IMG/VR virus record: IMGVR_UViG_3300025313_000035
Location: 1 to 44,146 of that record
DNA from: a virus
Direction: 5' to 3' (one strand)
DNA length: 44,146 nucleotides
The position numbers were made by a program, and so were the translations under genes. Below are positions 35,796-44,146 of the stretch, one piece after another (position 1 is the first letter of the stretch; every line of letters begins with the position of its first letter). The notes beneath the pieces are model-generated. The model was not told the DNA's origin. It saw only the letters and a program-made list of their open reading frames with translations, and made no database searches.

Positions 35796-37502
35796 ATGCA
35801 GCCTTCAATTGGATTCCCAGACCCCGACGACGAACTAAATCGTAAGCTCCGACAACTCCCCCCGGAAGAGCTTCTAGTCCTTCTGTGGCATCTCAAAAGA
35901 TTTCCCAATCAAATTGCTCCCTGCACCAAAAACCACGTAGATCGTAAACGTTGCACTATAGAATGCCTCCCTTATATATGGTTTCTACTAGCTGGACGAG
36001 GTGCTGGGAAAACGCTCACCGGAGCACATCACATCTTTGAAGTCACCAAAAATCTTCCTAATATCCCCGCTTATAGAATTGTCCGAGTGGGGCTTGTTTC
36101 CGAAACATTCAAAGACGTAAAAAACACAATGATTGAAGGAGATACCGGACTAGATACAATTATTCCTCAAGATTTGATAATCTCAAACAACAGAACAAGC
36201 GGGGAATTTAAATTCTGTTTTAAAACTCCCTTTTATCGAGAAGTTCATTGTCAAGCCTATTCATCAGAACGTCCGAACGACCTCCGTGGCCCCAATAACC
36301 ACATAGTCTGGTTTGATGAAGCTGCAAAAAGTTCGGATGCGGACAAAGAGCCAACAGCTGCAGGAACCACCTGGAGCAACATTGTAATGAGCCTACGTTC
36401 AGGCCAATATCCTCATATTGTTGTTACCAGCACCCCTAGAAATAATAAACTTGTAAATTATATTGCTAATCACGAAAATTGTGTTACTAGTCGCATGACG
36501 TCCCTTGATAACACCCAATTACCCCCCGGATATCTCGAAGAACTTAGTCGTCTCCCTAAAACTTCTCGTACTTACCGCCAGGAAGTACTCGCCGAAATTC
36601 TTATCGACAACCCAGATTCCATTTTTGACGCCCAACTTATAGACCAAGACAGAGCAGACCCCCCGGAAGACCAGGATTTGCACCTAGTTCTTGGCTACGA
36701 CCCCACAATGTCTGCCTCCGATGATTCAGATGAGGCTGGAATCTTCCTTTCCGCCTTTACCAAAGACAAAGAAAACGGAACCCATGCTTATCTCCTAGAA
36801 GACCATTCAGGGCATTTTAAACCCCCCGAACAGGTCTCAACAGTTATCAATCTTATTCTCAGCAAGGAAATCCCTGAACTTATTGTTGAGCAGAACCAGG
36901 GAGCGGGGTTTGTCCTCACTAATATAAAAACAGCCCTTCAGGACCACCCGGACGTGCAGGTTGTTGATGCGAGAGATCTAAAGAAGATCCGAGCCAGCAA
37001 AGCAGGTGCAGTTAAGGCCACTAAATACACAATTACTTTCAAAGACAAACATAGAGCCCCATTTTCTTTCATTCTTTATGCTATTCATGCCAGAGCCTCT
37101 AAAGTCCTACGGGCAGAACTGGCCGCCATCAACTACGAACAGCATCGGGTTCATCACCCCACCAACGGCCTTCCAATCTGTCACATCCAGACCTGCCGAG
37201 CCAGCCTAGAGGATCAGATGGTAACTTGGGGCCCAGACAGCAAAGAGAGCCCGGACCGTCTCGACAGCGCCGTCTACACCCTCCTACACATCTTCGGAGA
37301 AAATCACGCACTTTCCAGCAAGAAGTTTGCTACAATTCAAACGGCAGCTAACGCCCGAGACCTACCCCCATACGATCCCCGAGCCAACATCCAAGACATC
37401 TCACAGTTAACTCTCAGCAGGCATTCACGGGCCTATAGCGTAGACCTAGGAGGAAGAGAAAATGTTGGAATTGACGACGCTCATTCTGCTCGCTCTCGCT
37501 AG
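35796..37502 (+). CDS. Terminase large subunit
   Basis: 568 aa DNA-packaging motor. ATPase: GRGAGKT (67-73), Walker B VWFDEA (D174, E175), then TSTPRNN. Nuclease: LVLGYDPTMSASDDSDEAG with the first acidic residue, then LIVEQNQGAGF and RLDSAVYTLL. No ribosome binding site is obvious. It heads the head-gene operon; the small terminase may be the gene at 27407. Confidence 0.93.
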   Translation: MQPSIGFPDPDDELNRKLRQLPPEELLVLLWHLKRFPNQIAPCTKNHVDRKRCTIECLPYIWFLLAGRGAGKTLTGAHHIFEVTKNLPNIPAYRIVRVGLVSETFKDVKNTMIEGDTGLDTIIPQDLIISNNRTSGEFKFCFKTPFYREVHCQAYSSERPNDLRGPNNHIVWFDEAAKSSDADKEPTAAGTTWSNIVMSLRSGQYPHIVVTSTPRNNKLVNYIANHENCVTSRMTSLDNTQLPPGYLEELSRLPKTSRTYRQEVLAEILIDNPDSIFDAQLIDQDRADPPEDQDLHLVLGYDPTMSASDDSDEAGIFLSAFTKDKENGTHAYLLEDHSGHFKPPEQVSTVINLILSKEIPELIVEQNQGAGFVLTNIKTALQDHPDVQVVDARDLKKIRASKAGAVKATKYTITFKDKHRAPFSFILYAIHARASKVLRAELAAINYEQHRVHHPTNGLPICHIQTCRASLEDQMVTWGPDSKESPDRLDSAVYTLLHIFGENHALSSKKFATIQTAANARDLPPYDPRANIQDISQLTLSRHSRAYSVDLGGRENVGIDDAHSARSR

Positions 37503-37776
37503 TTTCCGCACGACCCGCTTTTTGGTTTTTGATTCACTGTTTGAAGGAACTCGCCACAAACTGCATCTCTATCTTCTCAATAAACACAACCTCGTAACGG
37601 ACAAGCTTTACGAACTTATCAGCTGCACATTCTGCACCGGAGTCTGGGTTTCTGCCGCTATTTACTGGCTCTATATCAGAGATTTTCAGCTTTCCGTTCC
37701 AGTTTTCCTCAACATTGCCGCTCTCTCAGGAGCGCAATCCCTGCTCCATGTGCTAGAGCCTGGCGAAGAAGACTAA
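37462..37776 (+). CDS. DUF1360 membrane protein, 104 aa
   Basis: Matches DUF1360: LLALASFRTTRFLVFDSLFE, KLYELISCTFCTGVWVSA, then further hydrophobic segments. The family is short phage/sporulation membrane proteins of unclear role. It overlaps the terminase end by 41 bases; start after AGGAGGAAG. Confidence 0.82.
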   Translation: MLELTTLILLALASFRTTRFLVFDSLFEGTRHKLHLYLLNKHNLVTDKLYELISCTFCTGVWVSAAIYWLYIRDFQLSVPVFLNIAALSGAQSLLHVLEPGEED

Positions 37777-37796
37777 AGACTGTTATCCTATAACCA

Positions 37797-39377
37797 ATGC
37801 GAACGCATAATCGTTCTGCCACTCAACCGCCTCCCACTCCAGCCCCCCTTCAAGCTGCCGCATACCCTCTCAAACCACGCCAGGGGCAGGATTCCAGAGA
37901 AGCTAACCGCACTATTGACATCATGCTGCAGGGCGATTCACTGCATGATGATGGTTTAGCTTGGTTTTTCTACCAGACAATCCCCGAATTACGCTACATT
38001 GCACGCTACGTTGCTAATTCTCTTTCTCAAGCCAGACTTTTTGTTGGAAGAGTTGGCGCAGATCCTTACAACCCCTCCCCAGTAGGTCCTAGGCACCCGG
38101 CAACACAGCTTTTACAGGAGTTTGCGGGCGGATTTGAAGGTCAATCCGAGATTCTCGATAGGCTCGGGTTGCATCTTACCGTTGCAGGCGACTCGATTCT
38201 GGCTGGCCCGGAGCCAGGGAAAATGCCCCCATATCCATTCAATGAATGGCGAGTCTACAGCACTCAGGAGCTTTATTCACGCCAAGGCATAATTTACTAC
38301 AGAAAGATCACAGGATCCGGACGAGATGAACCACTACCCTCTGGCACTATCGCAGTCCGAATCTGGAGACCACATCCCCTCCGTTGGGAACGAGCAGATA
38401 GCCCGGTCCTCTCTTCTTTCACCGTGCTGCGGGAGATTGACCTACTTGATCAGCACGTACACGCAAGCGCCATCTCACGTTTGGCAGGTGCGGGTCTGCT
38501 CCTCTTGCCTGACGATATCACGTTCCCTGCGGACGAAGTAGAAGTAGACGGTATCGAGGTAGACCCTTTCATTAAACATCTCACAGAAGTAATGTCCATC
38601 GCCATCAAAAACCGAAAAAGCGCAGCGGCGATGGTTCCTATTATGCTCAGAGGCCCAGGTGAAGCAATCCAAGCCATCAAGCACCTCACTTTCTCAACCC
38701 CATTTGATGACAAAGTGCCGGACTTGCGGAATGTTGCGCTCCGAAGACTGGCCCTTGGGATGGATGTCCCACCTGAAGTCTTGCTTGGAATGTCAGAATC
38801 TACTCAGTGGTCTGCTTGGCAAACGGACGAGTCTACGGTGCGCTTGCATACCGTGCCTCTGCTGCAACTCATTGCAAATGCGCTTACCGTTGGGTGGTTC
38901 AGACCAGCCCTAGAGAAGATGCGGCTCCCGGAGACCGTACGCAATGAGATTCCCCAACTCACGGTCTGGTTCGATACCTCAAATCTTGCTGTTCGACCCA
39001 ATAAATCTGAAGATTCTCAGGCACTCTATGATCGATTTGAAGCTGACGGATCAAATCTACGGCTCACTAGCGGACTCACAGAAGCCGACAAACCTGACAA
39101 GAGGGAGCTTGAGGAGCAGATCCTTCTCCATCTAATCCGAACCAATTCGACCCTCCAGGCATATGCAATTAATTCTCTTTCAGAGAAGGGCATCATAGAT
39201 TTGCCCGAAGCCATTGAACCCACTGCTGCCCCCGAAGGTAGACCTCCTGGGGATCAGTCTGTTAATATTGAAGAACAACCTTCTACTCCTGGTGAGAGAA
39301 GTCAAGACAAGCAAACTGCACCGCCTCCAGGCCCAACAGCCGAGGGTGATGAGAATAACAACGAGGTAGGAGGCTAA
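37797..39377 (+). CDS. Portal protein
   Basis: 526 aa. Position between terminase and capsid protease, and the motifs YTRLSQ-like LRYIARYVANSLSQARLFVG, NEWRVYSTQELYS, and LGMDVPPEVLLGMSESTQWS fit actinophage portals. Ends with a Pro/Glu-rich tail. Twelve portals form the vertex for DNA entry and tail docking. Confidence 0.85.
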   Translation: MRTHNRSATQPPPTPAPLQAAAYPLKPRQGQDSREANRTIDIMLQGDSLHDDGLAWFFYQTIPELRYIARYVANSLSQARLFVGRVGADPYNPSPVGPRHPATQLLQEFAGGFEGQSEILDRLGLHLTVAGDSILAGPEPGKMPPYPFNEWRVYSTQELYSRQGIIYYRKITGSGRDEPLPSGTIAVRIWRPHPLRWERADSPVLSSFTVLREIDLLDQHVHASAISRLAGAGLLLLPDDITFPADEVEVDGIEVDPFIKHLTEVMSIAIKNRKSAAAMVPIMLRGPGEAIQAIKHLTFSTPFDDKVPDLRNVALRRLALGMDVPPEVLLGMSESTQWSAWQTDESTVRLHTVPLLQLIANALTVGWFRPALEKMRLPETVRNEIPQLTVWFDTSNLAVRPNKSEDSQALYDRFEADGSNLRLTSGLTEADKPDKRELEEQILLHLIRTNSTLQAYAINSLSEKGIIDLPEAIEPTAAPEGRPPGDQSVNIEEQPSTPGERSQDKQTAPPPGPTAEGDENNNEVGG

Positions 39378-39379
39378 TT

Positions 39380-41281
39380 GTGCCTTGGGAAATTTCTAAG
39401 AGGGGCGATGAGTTCTGTGTCGTCAAAATTGGCACAAACGAGGTAGAGGGTTGCCACGCCACTAGAAGCGATGCAGCCGATCAGTTGCGTGCTTTGTACG
39501 CCTCCGAGGACGATGCTAGTTCTAGCCTGCACTCCCACGGTCAGGGCATTCCCGAAGAGCATCTCCAGCAAATGGAAGAGATCGCATCCGAACTTCGGTC
39601 TCTTGCAGATCGTCTAGTAGGCGAACACAATACTCACGAAGAGGAGGATGTTGAAGTACCCACGCCAGCGCCCGCACCAGTACTACCTGAGGAATACGCA
39701 GCATGGGAAGGGCCAATCACTTACGAAGGGATCTACTCCGGGGATAAGAGACTCTTCCAAGCAGGAGCAGTTGTCTGGAACGAAGATCTCTTGCCCTTCC
39801 CGTTCAAATTTCAACGGGTATCTGCTGACGGTCATAACGCCAGCGTTACGATTGGCAGAGTTGACCGCATCTTTAGGGGAGAAGACGGAGCCATCCTCGC
39901 CGAAGGCATCATAATTCAGGGTGATGATGCCCCCCCGGAAGCAGCTCAATACCTAACGCTTCTCAAGACGGGCGCCGCAGGTGGCGTCTCGATCGACGGC
40001 GACGATGCCGAGTTTGAGATCCTCCAAGATGAGACTAACCCGGAAGACTATCAGATAGTCTTCTCCCGCATCAACATCCGGGCACTCACTGCCGTTGACA
40101 TCCCTGCATTTGCGGGCGCAAAGATCCGCCTCAAGGAGGAAAGCTTTGTTGCAGCTGTTATCGGTTCTACTGATCTTCCTGTTGCTGATCGTGACCGGCG
40201 CTGGGATGGTCTAGCCGCTCAGAAAGCTATTTTTGCAGATGCCAAAACGGAGGATGGCTTTGATACCGCCAAACTCAACAGAGCCTTCCTTTGGAGAGAT
40301 TCTGACGGCGACCCTGAACTTCGTGGCTCCTACAAACTTCCCTTTACGGAGCTAATAGATGGAACACTTACGATTGTTCCAAAGGCTGTCTTCGCTGCTG
40401 CTGCTGCTATTGAGGGAGCTAGAGGAGGAGTCAATATTCCCGACGCCGACAAATCAGGGATCCGCCGGAAGCTTGCCACCCTCTACGGGAAGATCAATTC
40501 CTCTCTCCCAGCAGACGAAACCCCAGTAACCCCTCCTTGGGAGTCAGATGTGGGAGACGCAGCACTAACTGATGAGGAAGAGTTTGCTAGAAAGCGCCGG
40601 AAGCGCCGCCGTTGGATGTATAGCGAGATCGAGACCATCTTAGCCAGTGCCGTCCCGGTCGATCCCCCCTCTAATTGGTTCGATGAGCCCAAATTTGAAG
40701 CACTTGTTCCAATTACTATCACTGAGGAGGGACAGGTCTTTGGGCATTTGGCGGGCTGGAATACTTGCCATATTGGCTACGGATCCTGCACTACTGCTCC
40801 TAAGGGATGCGATTTTGATAACTTTTTCCATCTTGGTTCTCTAAAGACCGAGGATGGGGAGATGATAAACGTTGGGCATATGACTTTTGGAGGAGGCCAC
40901 GCTCCAGCAAACCTGAATGCGCAGGCAGCAGGTCGGTTCTACGACAGCACAAGTACTGTTTCAGCTGACATTAGGGCTGGAGAGGATGAGTTTGGCATCT
41001 GGGTTGTTGGTGCGCTGCGACCTGGATTGTCTGATATTGAACTGAGAGAAGTCCGGAGCGCACCTTTATCCGGGGATTGGAGGAGCATAGGCTCTAAGCT
41101 CCAATTGATTGCTGCTCATGCTGTAAATGTTCCTGGATTCCCTATTCCGAGGGCCAAGGTTTTGGTTGCTTCTGGAGGCGAGACCCAAACAATTGTTCTC
41201 ACAGATACTTGTAACTGCACTATTGCTGAAGAATTTATTGAATTAATGTTTACTACTGATTTGGAAGGGATGGAGGAATAA
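39380..41281 (+). CDS. Capsid maturation protease, 633 aa
   Basis: GTG 39380. The N terminus WEISKRGDEFCVVKIG is followed by a helical/acidic part. GPITYEGIYSGDKRLF and TLLKTGAAGGVSIDGDDA look like the prohead protease part. C-terminal part FGHLAGWNTCHIGYG and RAGEDEFGIWVVGALRPG is known from actinophage head proteases. Order portal-protease-capsid is standard. No catalytic triad was pinned down. Confidence 0.75.
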   Translation: MPWEISKRGDEFCVVKIGTNEVEGCHATRSDAADQLRALYASEDDASSSLHSHGQGIPEEHLQQMEEIASELRSLADRLVGEHNTHEEEDVEVPTPAPAPVLPEEYAAWEGPITYEGIYSGDKRLFQAGAVVWNEDLLPFPFKFQRVSADGHNASVTIGRVDRIFRGEDGAILAEGIIIQGDDAPPEAAQYLTLLKTGAAGGVSIDGDDAEFEILQDETNPEDYQIVFSRINIRALTAVDIPAFAGAKIRLKEESFVAAVIGSTDLPVADRDRRWDGLAAQKAIFADAKTEDGFDTAKLNRAFLWRDSDGDPELRGSYKLPFTELIDGTLTIVPKAVFAAAAAIEGARGGVNIPDADKSGIRRKLATLYGKINSSLPADETPVTPPWESDVGDAALTDEEEFARKRRKRRRWMYSEIETILASAVPVDPPSNWFDEPKFEALVPITITEEGQVFGHLAGWNTCHIGYGSCTTAPKGCDFDNFFHLGSLKTEDGEMINVGHMTFGGGHAPANLNAQAAGRFYDSTSTVSADIRAGEDEFGIWVVGALRPGLSDIELREVRSAPLSGDWRSIGSKLQLIAAHAVNVPGFPIPRAKVLVASGGETQTIVLTDTCNCTIAEEFIELMFTTDLEGMEE

Positions 41282-41461
41282 ATGGGTTGCGGCTGTAATA
41301 AAGGAAAAACTCAGGGAGTTGTTGGTCAAGCTAGATCTACAATATTTCAGGCCCTCGATCCAAAAGGGGCCTTAGTTGCCGAGTTTTCTTCTGTTGAAGA
41401 TGCTCGGAAGGCTGCCACAGCGGCAGGCGGCCGTGTGCGTATAACTAGCCGTGCAGGATAA
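41282..41461 (+). CDS. Small head-operon protein, 59 aa
   Basis: ATG 41282 right after the protease stop, with GGAGGAA upstream. MGCGCNKGKTQGVVGQ, then AEFSSVEDARKAATAAGG and VRITSRAG. Seen between protease and capsid in other actinophages by memory of the pattern; function unknown. Confidence 0.65.
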   Translation: MGCGCNKGKTQGVVGQARSTIFQALDPKGALVAEFSSVEDARKAATAAGGRVRITSRAG

Positions 41462-41492
41462 GTTATAGTATGCTAATAGCAGTAACTACGAC

Positions 41493-41505
41493 AGCCCTAA
41501 GGGCT
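41493..41505 (+). promoter_or_regulatory. Hairpin before the capsid ribosome binding site
   Basis: AGCCC-taa-GGGCT directly in front of AGGAGGT. It may protect the 5' end of the capsid mRNA or tune translation. The region upstream (TATAGTATGCTAAT) could hold a promoter. Confidence 0.35.
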
Positions 41506-41516
41506 AGGAGGTAATA

Positions 41517-43142
41517 ATGGAGCGTTTCGCTCTTCCCGACAGCCTCGGTGGGCTATCCGACGAGGCGATAAATGAGCTAGAAGGTAAGGCAAATGAGCGC
41601 CTTGCTGCTCTCCGGAGCGTGGAGCATCCAACTGGGGATGACGTCGCGGAGCTAGCTGCTATCAAGGCTTCTCGTCCTGCTCTAAAGGCTGAGCGTGCTT
41701 CTCGTGCGGAGTTCGCTTCCACTCTGGCAGATCTGGACGCCCCAGAGCCCACCCCCGAGCCTGTGCCTGAGCCGGTTGTTATAGCGGCTCCTGCTCCCGT
41801 TCCCGCACCAGCGCCTCCAGCGCCTGTTGTAGCGGCCTCAGAGCCTGTTGAGCCACCGGAGCCCGCTCCTGTGGTTGCAAAGGCGCCTGTGCCCTCTACG
41901 GCTGTTCCTGAGGCTCCTGCTAGCCCCCGCTTGGTGATCACCGCCGCAGCGGACATCCCTCAGGTTCAGATGGGTTCTAGCCTCGACATGGGCGGCTTGG
42001 CAAACGCTGTTTATCAGAAGGCCCGTGTCATTGGGAACAGCAAGCAGAAGTTCCCTATTGCCACGATGGAGAAGCAGTTCCGGGACGGCTTTGATCTCAC
42101 TCAGATGAACCAGAGCGATGCTTGGCAGGCCATCAACGACCTTGCTAGTGTGAAGAATTATGAAACTCTTCTCGCTGCTGGTGGTTGGTGCGCTCCTTCT
42201 GAAATCCTCTACGATCTGTATGAGTCTGTCTGTCCTCGTCCTGCACTCTTCTCTCTGCCTACTTTCCGGGCTAACCGAGGCGGAGTTCGTTGGCCAACTT
42301 TTGCGCCAATTGATTTCACTGACGTGGTTGACTGGATCTGGACCGAGGCTGATGACATCGCTGCCGTAACTGGCCAGCCCACTAAGCCTTGTATCAGAGT
42401 GGACTGTCCTGAGTTTGAAGAGTGCCGTCTTGATGCCCACGGCGTTTGCGTGATCGTCGGCAACCTCATCGACCGGGCATATCCTGAGCAGGTTCGTTGG
42501 TTCCTCAACCGGGTATTCTTCCTGCATGACCGTGCCGAGAGCCTTTTCAAGATCAACGCCGTTATTGCAGATGCTGATGCTGTCACGGTTGGAGCCACAT
42601 TTGCTGCTGGTTCAGCGGTTGTTGCTGCTCTTCTTCTTGAAGTGCAGGCCTACCGTGACCGTAATGGGCACTGCTGTGACTCACTAGTTGAGGCTTGGGC
42701 TCCTTGCTGGCTGAAGGAAGCCATCCGGGCTGACATCGCTCGCCAGGACTTTGGTGGGGTTGGCAACTCCGGGCTAGTGTCTGATGCCACTATTCGGGCA
42801 TGGTTTGCTAGTTTCGGTGTTTCTATCAACTTCCTGTCCTTCTGGCAGGCACTTGAGGATCCCGTTCCTGGTAATACTCTTACCTGGCCCGCAACTGTTC
42901 AGATCCTGTTCAATACTCCTGGATCTTACGTTCAGTTCGATGGTGGGACGCTGGATCTCGGGATTACGAGGGATAGTGTACTCAATGCAGTCAACGACTA
43001 TAATATTTTCACTGAAGACTTCTATTGTATAGGCCGTAGAGGGCCAAGAGGTGTTTTGGTGACAGTTCCCATTTGCCCGCTCGGTACGGTTGGTGGTCGT
43101 AATGTCAACGCTGACGACACGGCTGCTTGTCCTGCTGCTTAA
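41517..43142 (+). CDS. Major capsid protein (HK97 fold)
   Basis: 541 aa. GGAGGT before ATG 41517. N-terminal 75 residues are helical; then a Pro/Ala/Glu/Val-rich linker to about 137, probably the scaffold-like delta domain removed by the protease; then the capsid core with VYQKARVIGNSKQKFPIAT, IDFTDVVDWIWTEADDI and FDLFNVRF-like parts. A Cys-containing region CIRVDCPEFEECRLDAHGVC is typical of actinophage capsids. Confidence 0.9.
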   Translation: MERFALPDSLGGLSDEAINELEGKANERLAALRSVEHPTGDDVAELAAIKASRPALKAERASRAEFASTLADLDAPEPTPEPVPEPVVIAAPAPVPAPAPPAPVVAASEPVEPPEPAPVVAKAPVPSTAVPEAPASPRLVITAAADIPQVQMGSSLDMGGLANAVYQKARVIGNSKQKFPIATMEKQFRDGFDLTQMNQSDAWQAINDLASVKNYETLLAAGGWCAPSEILYDLYESVCPRPALFSLPTFRANRGGVRWPTFAPIDFTDVVDWIWTEADDIAAVTGQPTKPCIRVDCPEFEECRLDAHGVCVIVGNLIDRAYPEQVRWFLNRVFFLHDRAESLFKINAVIADADAVTVGATFAAGSAVVAALLLEVQAYRDRNGHCCDSLVEAWAPCWLKEAIRADIARQDFGGVGNSGLVSDATIRAWFASFGVSINFLSFWQALEDPVPGNTLTWPATVQILFNTPGSYVQFDGGTLDLGITRDSVLNAVNDYNIFTEDFYCIGRRGPRGVLVTVPICPLGTVGGRNVNADDTAACPAA

Positions 43143-43152
43143 TTGATATATC

Positions 43153-43182
43153 GAGGGGAGGGGCCGAAAGGCTCCTCCCCTC
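43153..43182 (+). terminator. Strong hairpin after the capsid gene
   Basis: GAGGGGAGGGGCC-gaaa-GGCTCCTCCCCTC, a 13-bp stem with one G-U pair and a GAAA loop, ten bases after the capsid stop. No T run follows. Likely a partial terminator or a 3'-end stabiliser that gives higher capsid mRNA than downstream genes. Confidence 0.75.
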
Positions 43183-43209
43183 AACCTAAGACTTCTTTCT
43201 GGAGGAAAC

Positions 43210-44091
43210 ATGGCTTTAATTCCGCCGGGCCTAATTCTGGACCCGCCCCAGCCGGACCGGCACTGCTACGGCCTGTTGACCGGCCTCCAGTCATTAACTG
43301 AACCTACGGACCCGCACTGGAGGTCTGGTGTCCAAGTCCCCAGCTGGTTCTGCTCAGATCTCGACTCAACCTTTGCTGAGTGCCCCCCAGTAACTGGTGG
43401 CCCGGATCTTCCTGCCAAGTCTTTTGACCGTGGTGTCGATTTTTGCGAATCAGATCCTTTTATAGTTTACTCAAGTTTATCTTGTCCTCCTGTTGGCTGG
43501 ACCGGTGAGCAGTTTTACCAGATAGTCAAAGATCGTTATGGTGCGAACGTTGAACGGGCGCTAGAGAACATCTTCTGGACCGGCACCACCTCTAATGGCC
43601 CAGTAAGCCCTAGCCTCGCCTTCGGCAATCCTTCCTGCGGAATCGTTCCAGTTGATCTATCCCCAGGTGTTGCTCTTTCTCCTGTAGCCGCCTTGGGCGT
43701 CCTTGAATCAGCCCTCGCTGACTGCTGGCCAGGCCCTGGCACCATCCACATGAATTTTGGCGCAGTCCCCTTCTTCGCCACTGCCGATCTTCTGGTACGC
43801 CGAGAGGACAGACTTGAGACTTTCTCGTGTAATAAGGTAATCGCTGGCGCTGGATATCCAGGTACTGGCCCTGCAGGCGTCGCTCCTGTTGCTGGTTCAA
43901 CTTGGATTTTCGCAACAAGCGAAATCGTTGGTTGGCGAGGAGAGGCTTTCTTCAATCCGCCTGAGCTAGAGGAAGCTTTTGATAAAAGCGTTAACGACCT
44001 AACTGTTCGTCTTGAGACTGAATGGGCGTTCAGTTTCGTATGCTGCCTGTTCGCAGTTAATGTTGCTTTGTGCAGTAATCCTTGTGAATAG
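43210..44091 (+). CDS. Head/minor structural protein, 293 aa
   Basis: GGAGGA just before ATG 43210. Sequence has Cys-rich parts and GVQVPSWFCSDLDSTFAECP, ENIFWTGTTSNGP and WIFATSEIVGWRGEAFF. The last segment fits a capsid-decorating or head-tail protein of actinophages. Family not named. Confidence 0.6.
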   Translation: MALIPPGLILDPPQPDRHCYGLLTGLQSLTEPTDPHWRSGVQVPSWFCSDLDSTFAECPPVTGGPDLPAKSFDRGVDFCESDPFIVYSSLSCPPVGWTGEQFYQIVKDRYGANVERALENIFWTGTTSNGPVSPSLAFGNPSCGIVPVDLSPGVALSPVAALGVLESALADCWPGPGTIHMNFGAVPFFATADLLVRREDRLETFSCNKVIAGAGYPGTGPAGVAPVAGSTWIFATSEIVGWRGEAFFNPPELEEAFDKSVNDLTVRLETEWAFSFVCCLFAVNVALCSNPCE

Positions 44092-44099
44092 GATATTAA

Positions 44100-44146
44100 A
44101 TGGCTTCCTATCAGGTAGGAGATGAATTCCAGGGGCATCATAACGA
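44100..44146 (+). CDS. Start of a further gene (partial)
   Basis: ATG 44100 opens a frame reading MASYQVGDEFQGHHN that runs off the end of the window. Its position after head genes suggests a head-tail joining or other structural protein. No domain can be called. Confidence 0.4.
   Translation, partial: MASYQVGDEFQGHHN

Noticed and set aside
43536-44141. Minus-strand 201-aa frame
   Set aside because: Opposite the head protein gene at 43210, low-complexity and with no conserved motif. A shadow frame.

Overview
The window is part of a large double-stranded DNA tailed bacteriophage of actinobacteria. The head-gene block (terminase, portal, capsid protease, HK97-type major capsid protein), family A DNA polymerase, recombination genes and many HNH endonucleases mark it as phage. 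A WhiB-family Fe-S regulator, a Pup-like protein (67 residues ending GGQ) and an LPXTG-anchored collagen-like protein point to an actinobacterial host. Base composition looks near 50 percent GC by eye, low for Streptomyces or Mycobacterium but seen in some large actinophages. The genus cannot be named from sequence alone.

Layout. (1) 1-4880, plus strand: endonuclease VII, DNA polymerase I, several proteins under 60 residues, a dNMP kinase, a RuvC-like nuclease and the Pup-like protein, mostly with overlapping stop and start codons. (2) 4898-24215, minus strand: a long run of small accessory genes (cupin-like, zinc-binding, DUF2061), a sigma factor, a CAU tRNA, the collagen-like LPXTG protein, WhiB, a recombination module (DUF669/SSB-like protein, RecA/Sak4-like ATPase carrying an intein, Cas4-like exonuclease), a cytidine/dCMP deaminase-like protein, an SNF2-type helicase, a structured non-coding segment, a lipoprotein, a ParB-like protein and several DNA-binding or coiled-coil proteins. 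(3) 24394-27152, plus strand: HNH, prim-pol and SF3 helicase, followed by an iteron-rich non-coding segment (27153-27408) that looks like a replication origin. (4) 27407-35795, plus strand: candidate small terminase, small proteins, a cytosine methyltransferase-like protein, a MuF-like protein, a codon-biased cassette of small exported or membrane proteins with a DUF932 protein, and three HNH genes. (5) 35796-end: large terminase, DUF1360 protein, portal, capsid maturation protease, small protein, major capsid protein, a further head protein and the start of another gene.

How it may work together. Prim-pol, SF3 helicase, DNA polymerase I, the SSB-like protein, RecA-like ATPase, Cas4-like nuclease, SNF2 helicase, RuvC-like nuclease and endonuclease VII would form a largely self-sufficient replication, recombination and resolution set. 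The sigma factor, WhiB protein and several HTH proteins could redirect host transcription. The Pup-like protein, lipoprotein and LPXTG protein would act on host proteolysis and the host surface. Seven HNH genes, often wedged between genes, and a LAGLIDADG intein inside the ATP-binding loop of the RecA-like protein show heavy colonisation by homing elements.

Most notable: a phage Pup homologue; an intein with class 3 (Trp-Cys-Thr) features and a glycine as first residue; a phage-encoded sortase substrate with collagen repeats; an iteron array next to primase-helicase; a palindromic operator-like motif in three leader regions; and four spaced repeats of a TACGAAC/CCATAGA motif. No integrase, lysis cassette, tail genes or CRISPR array were recognised in this window.
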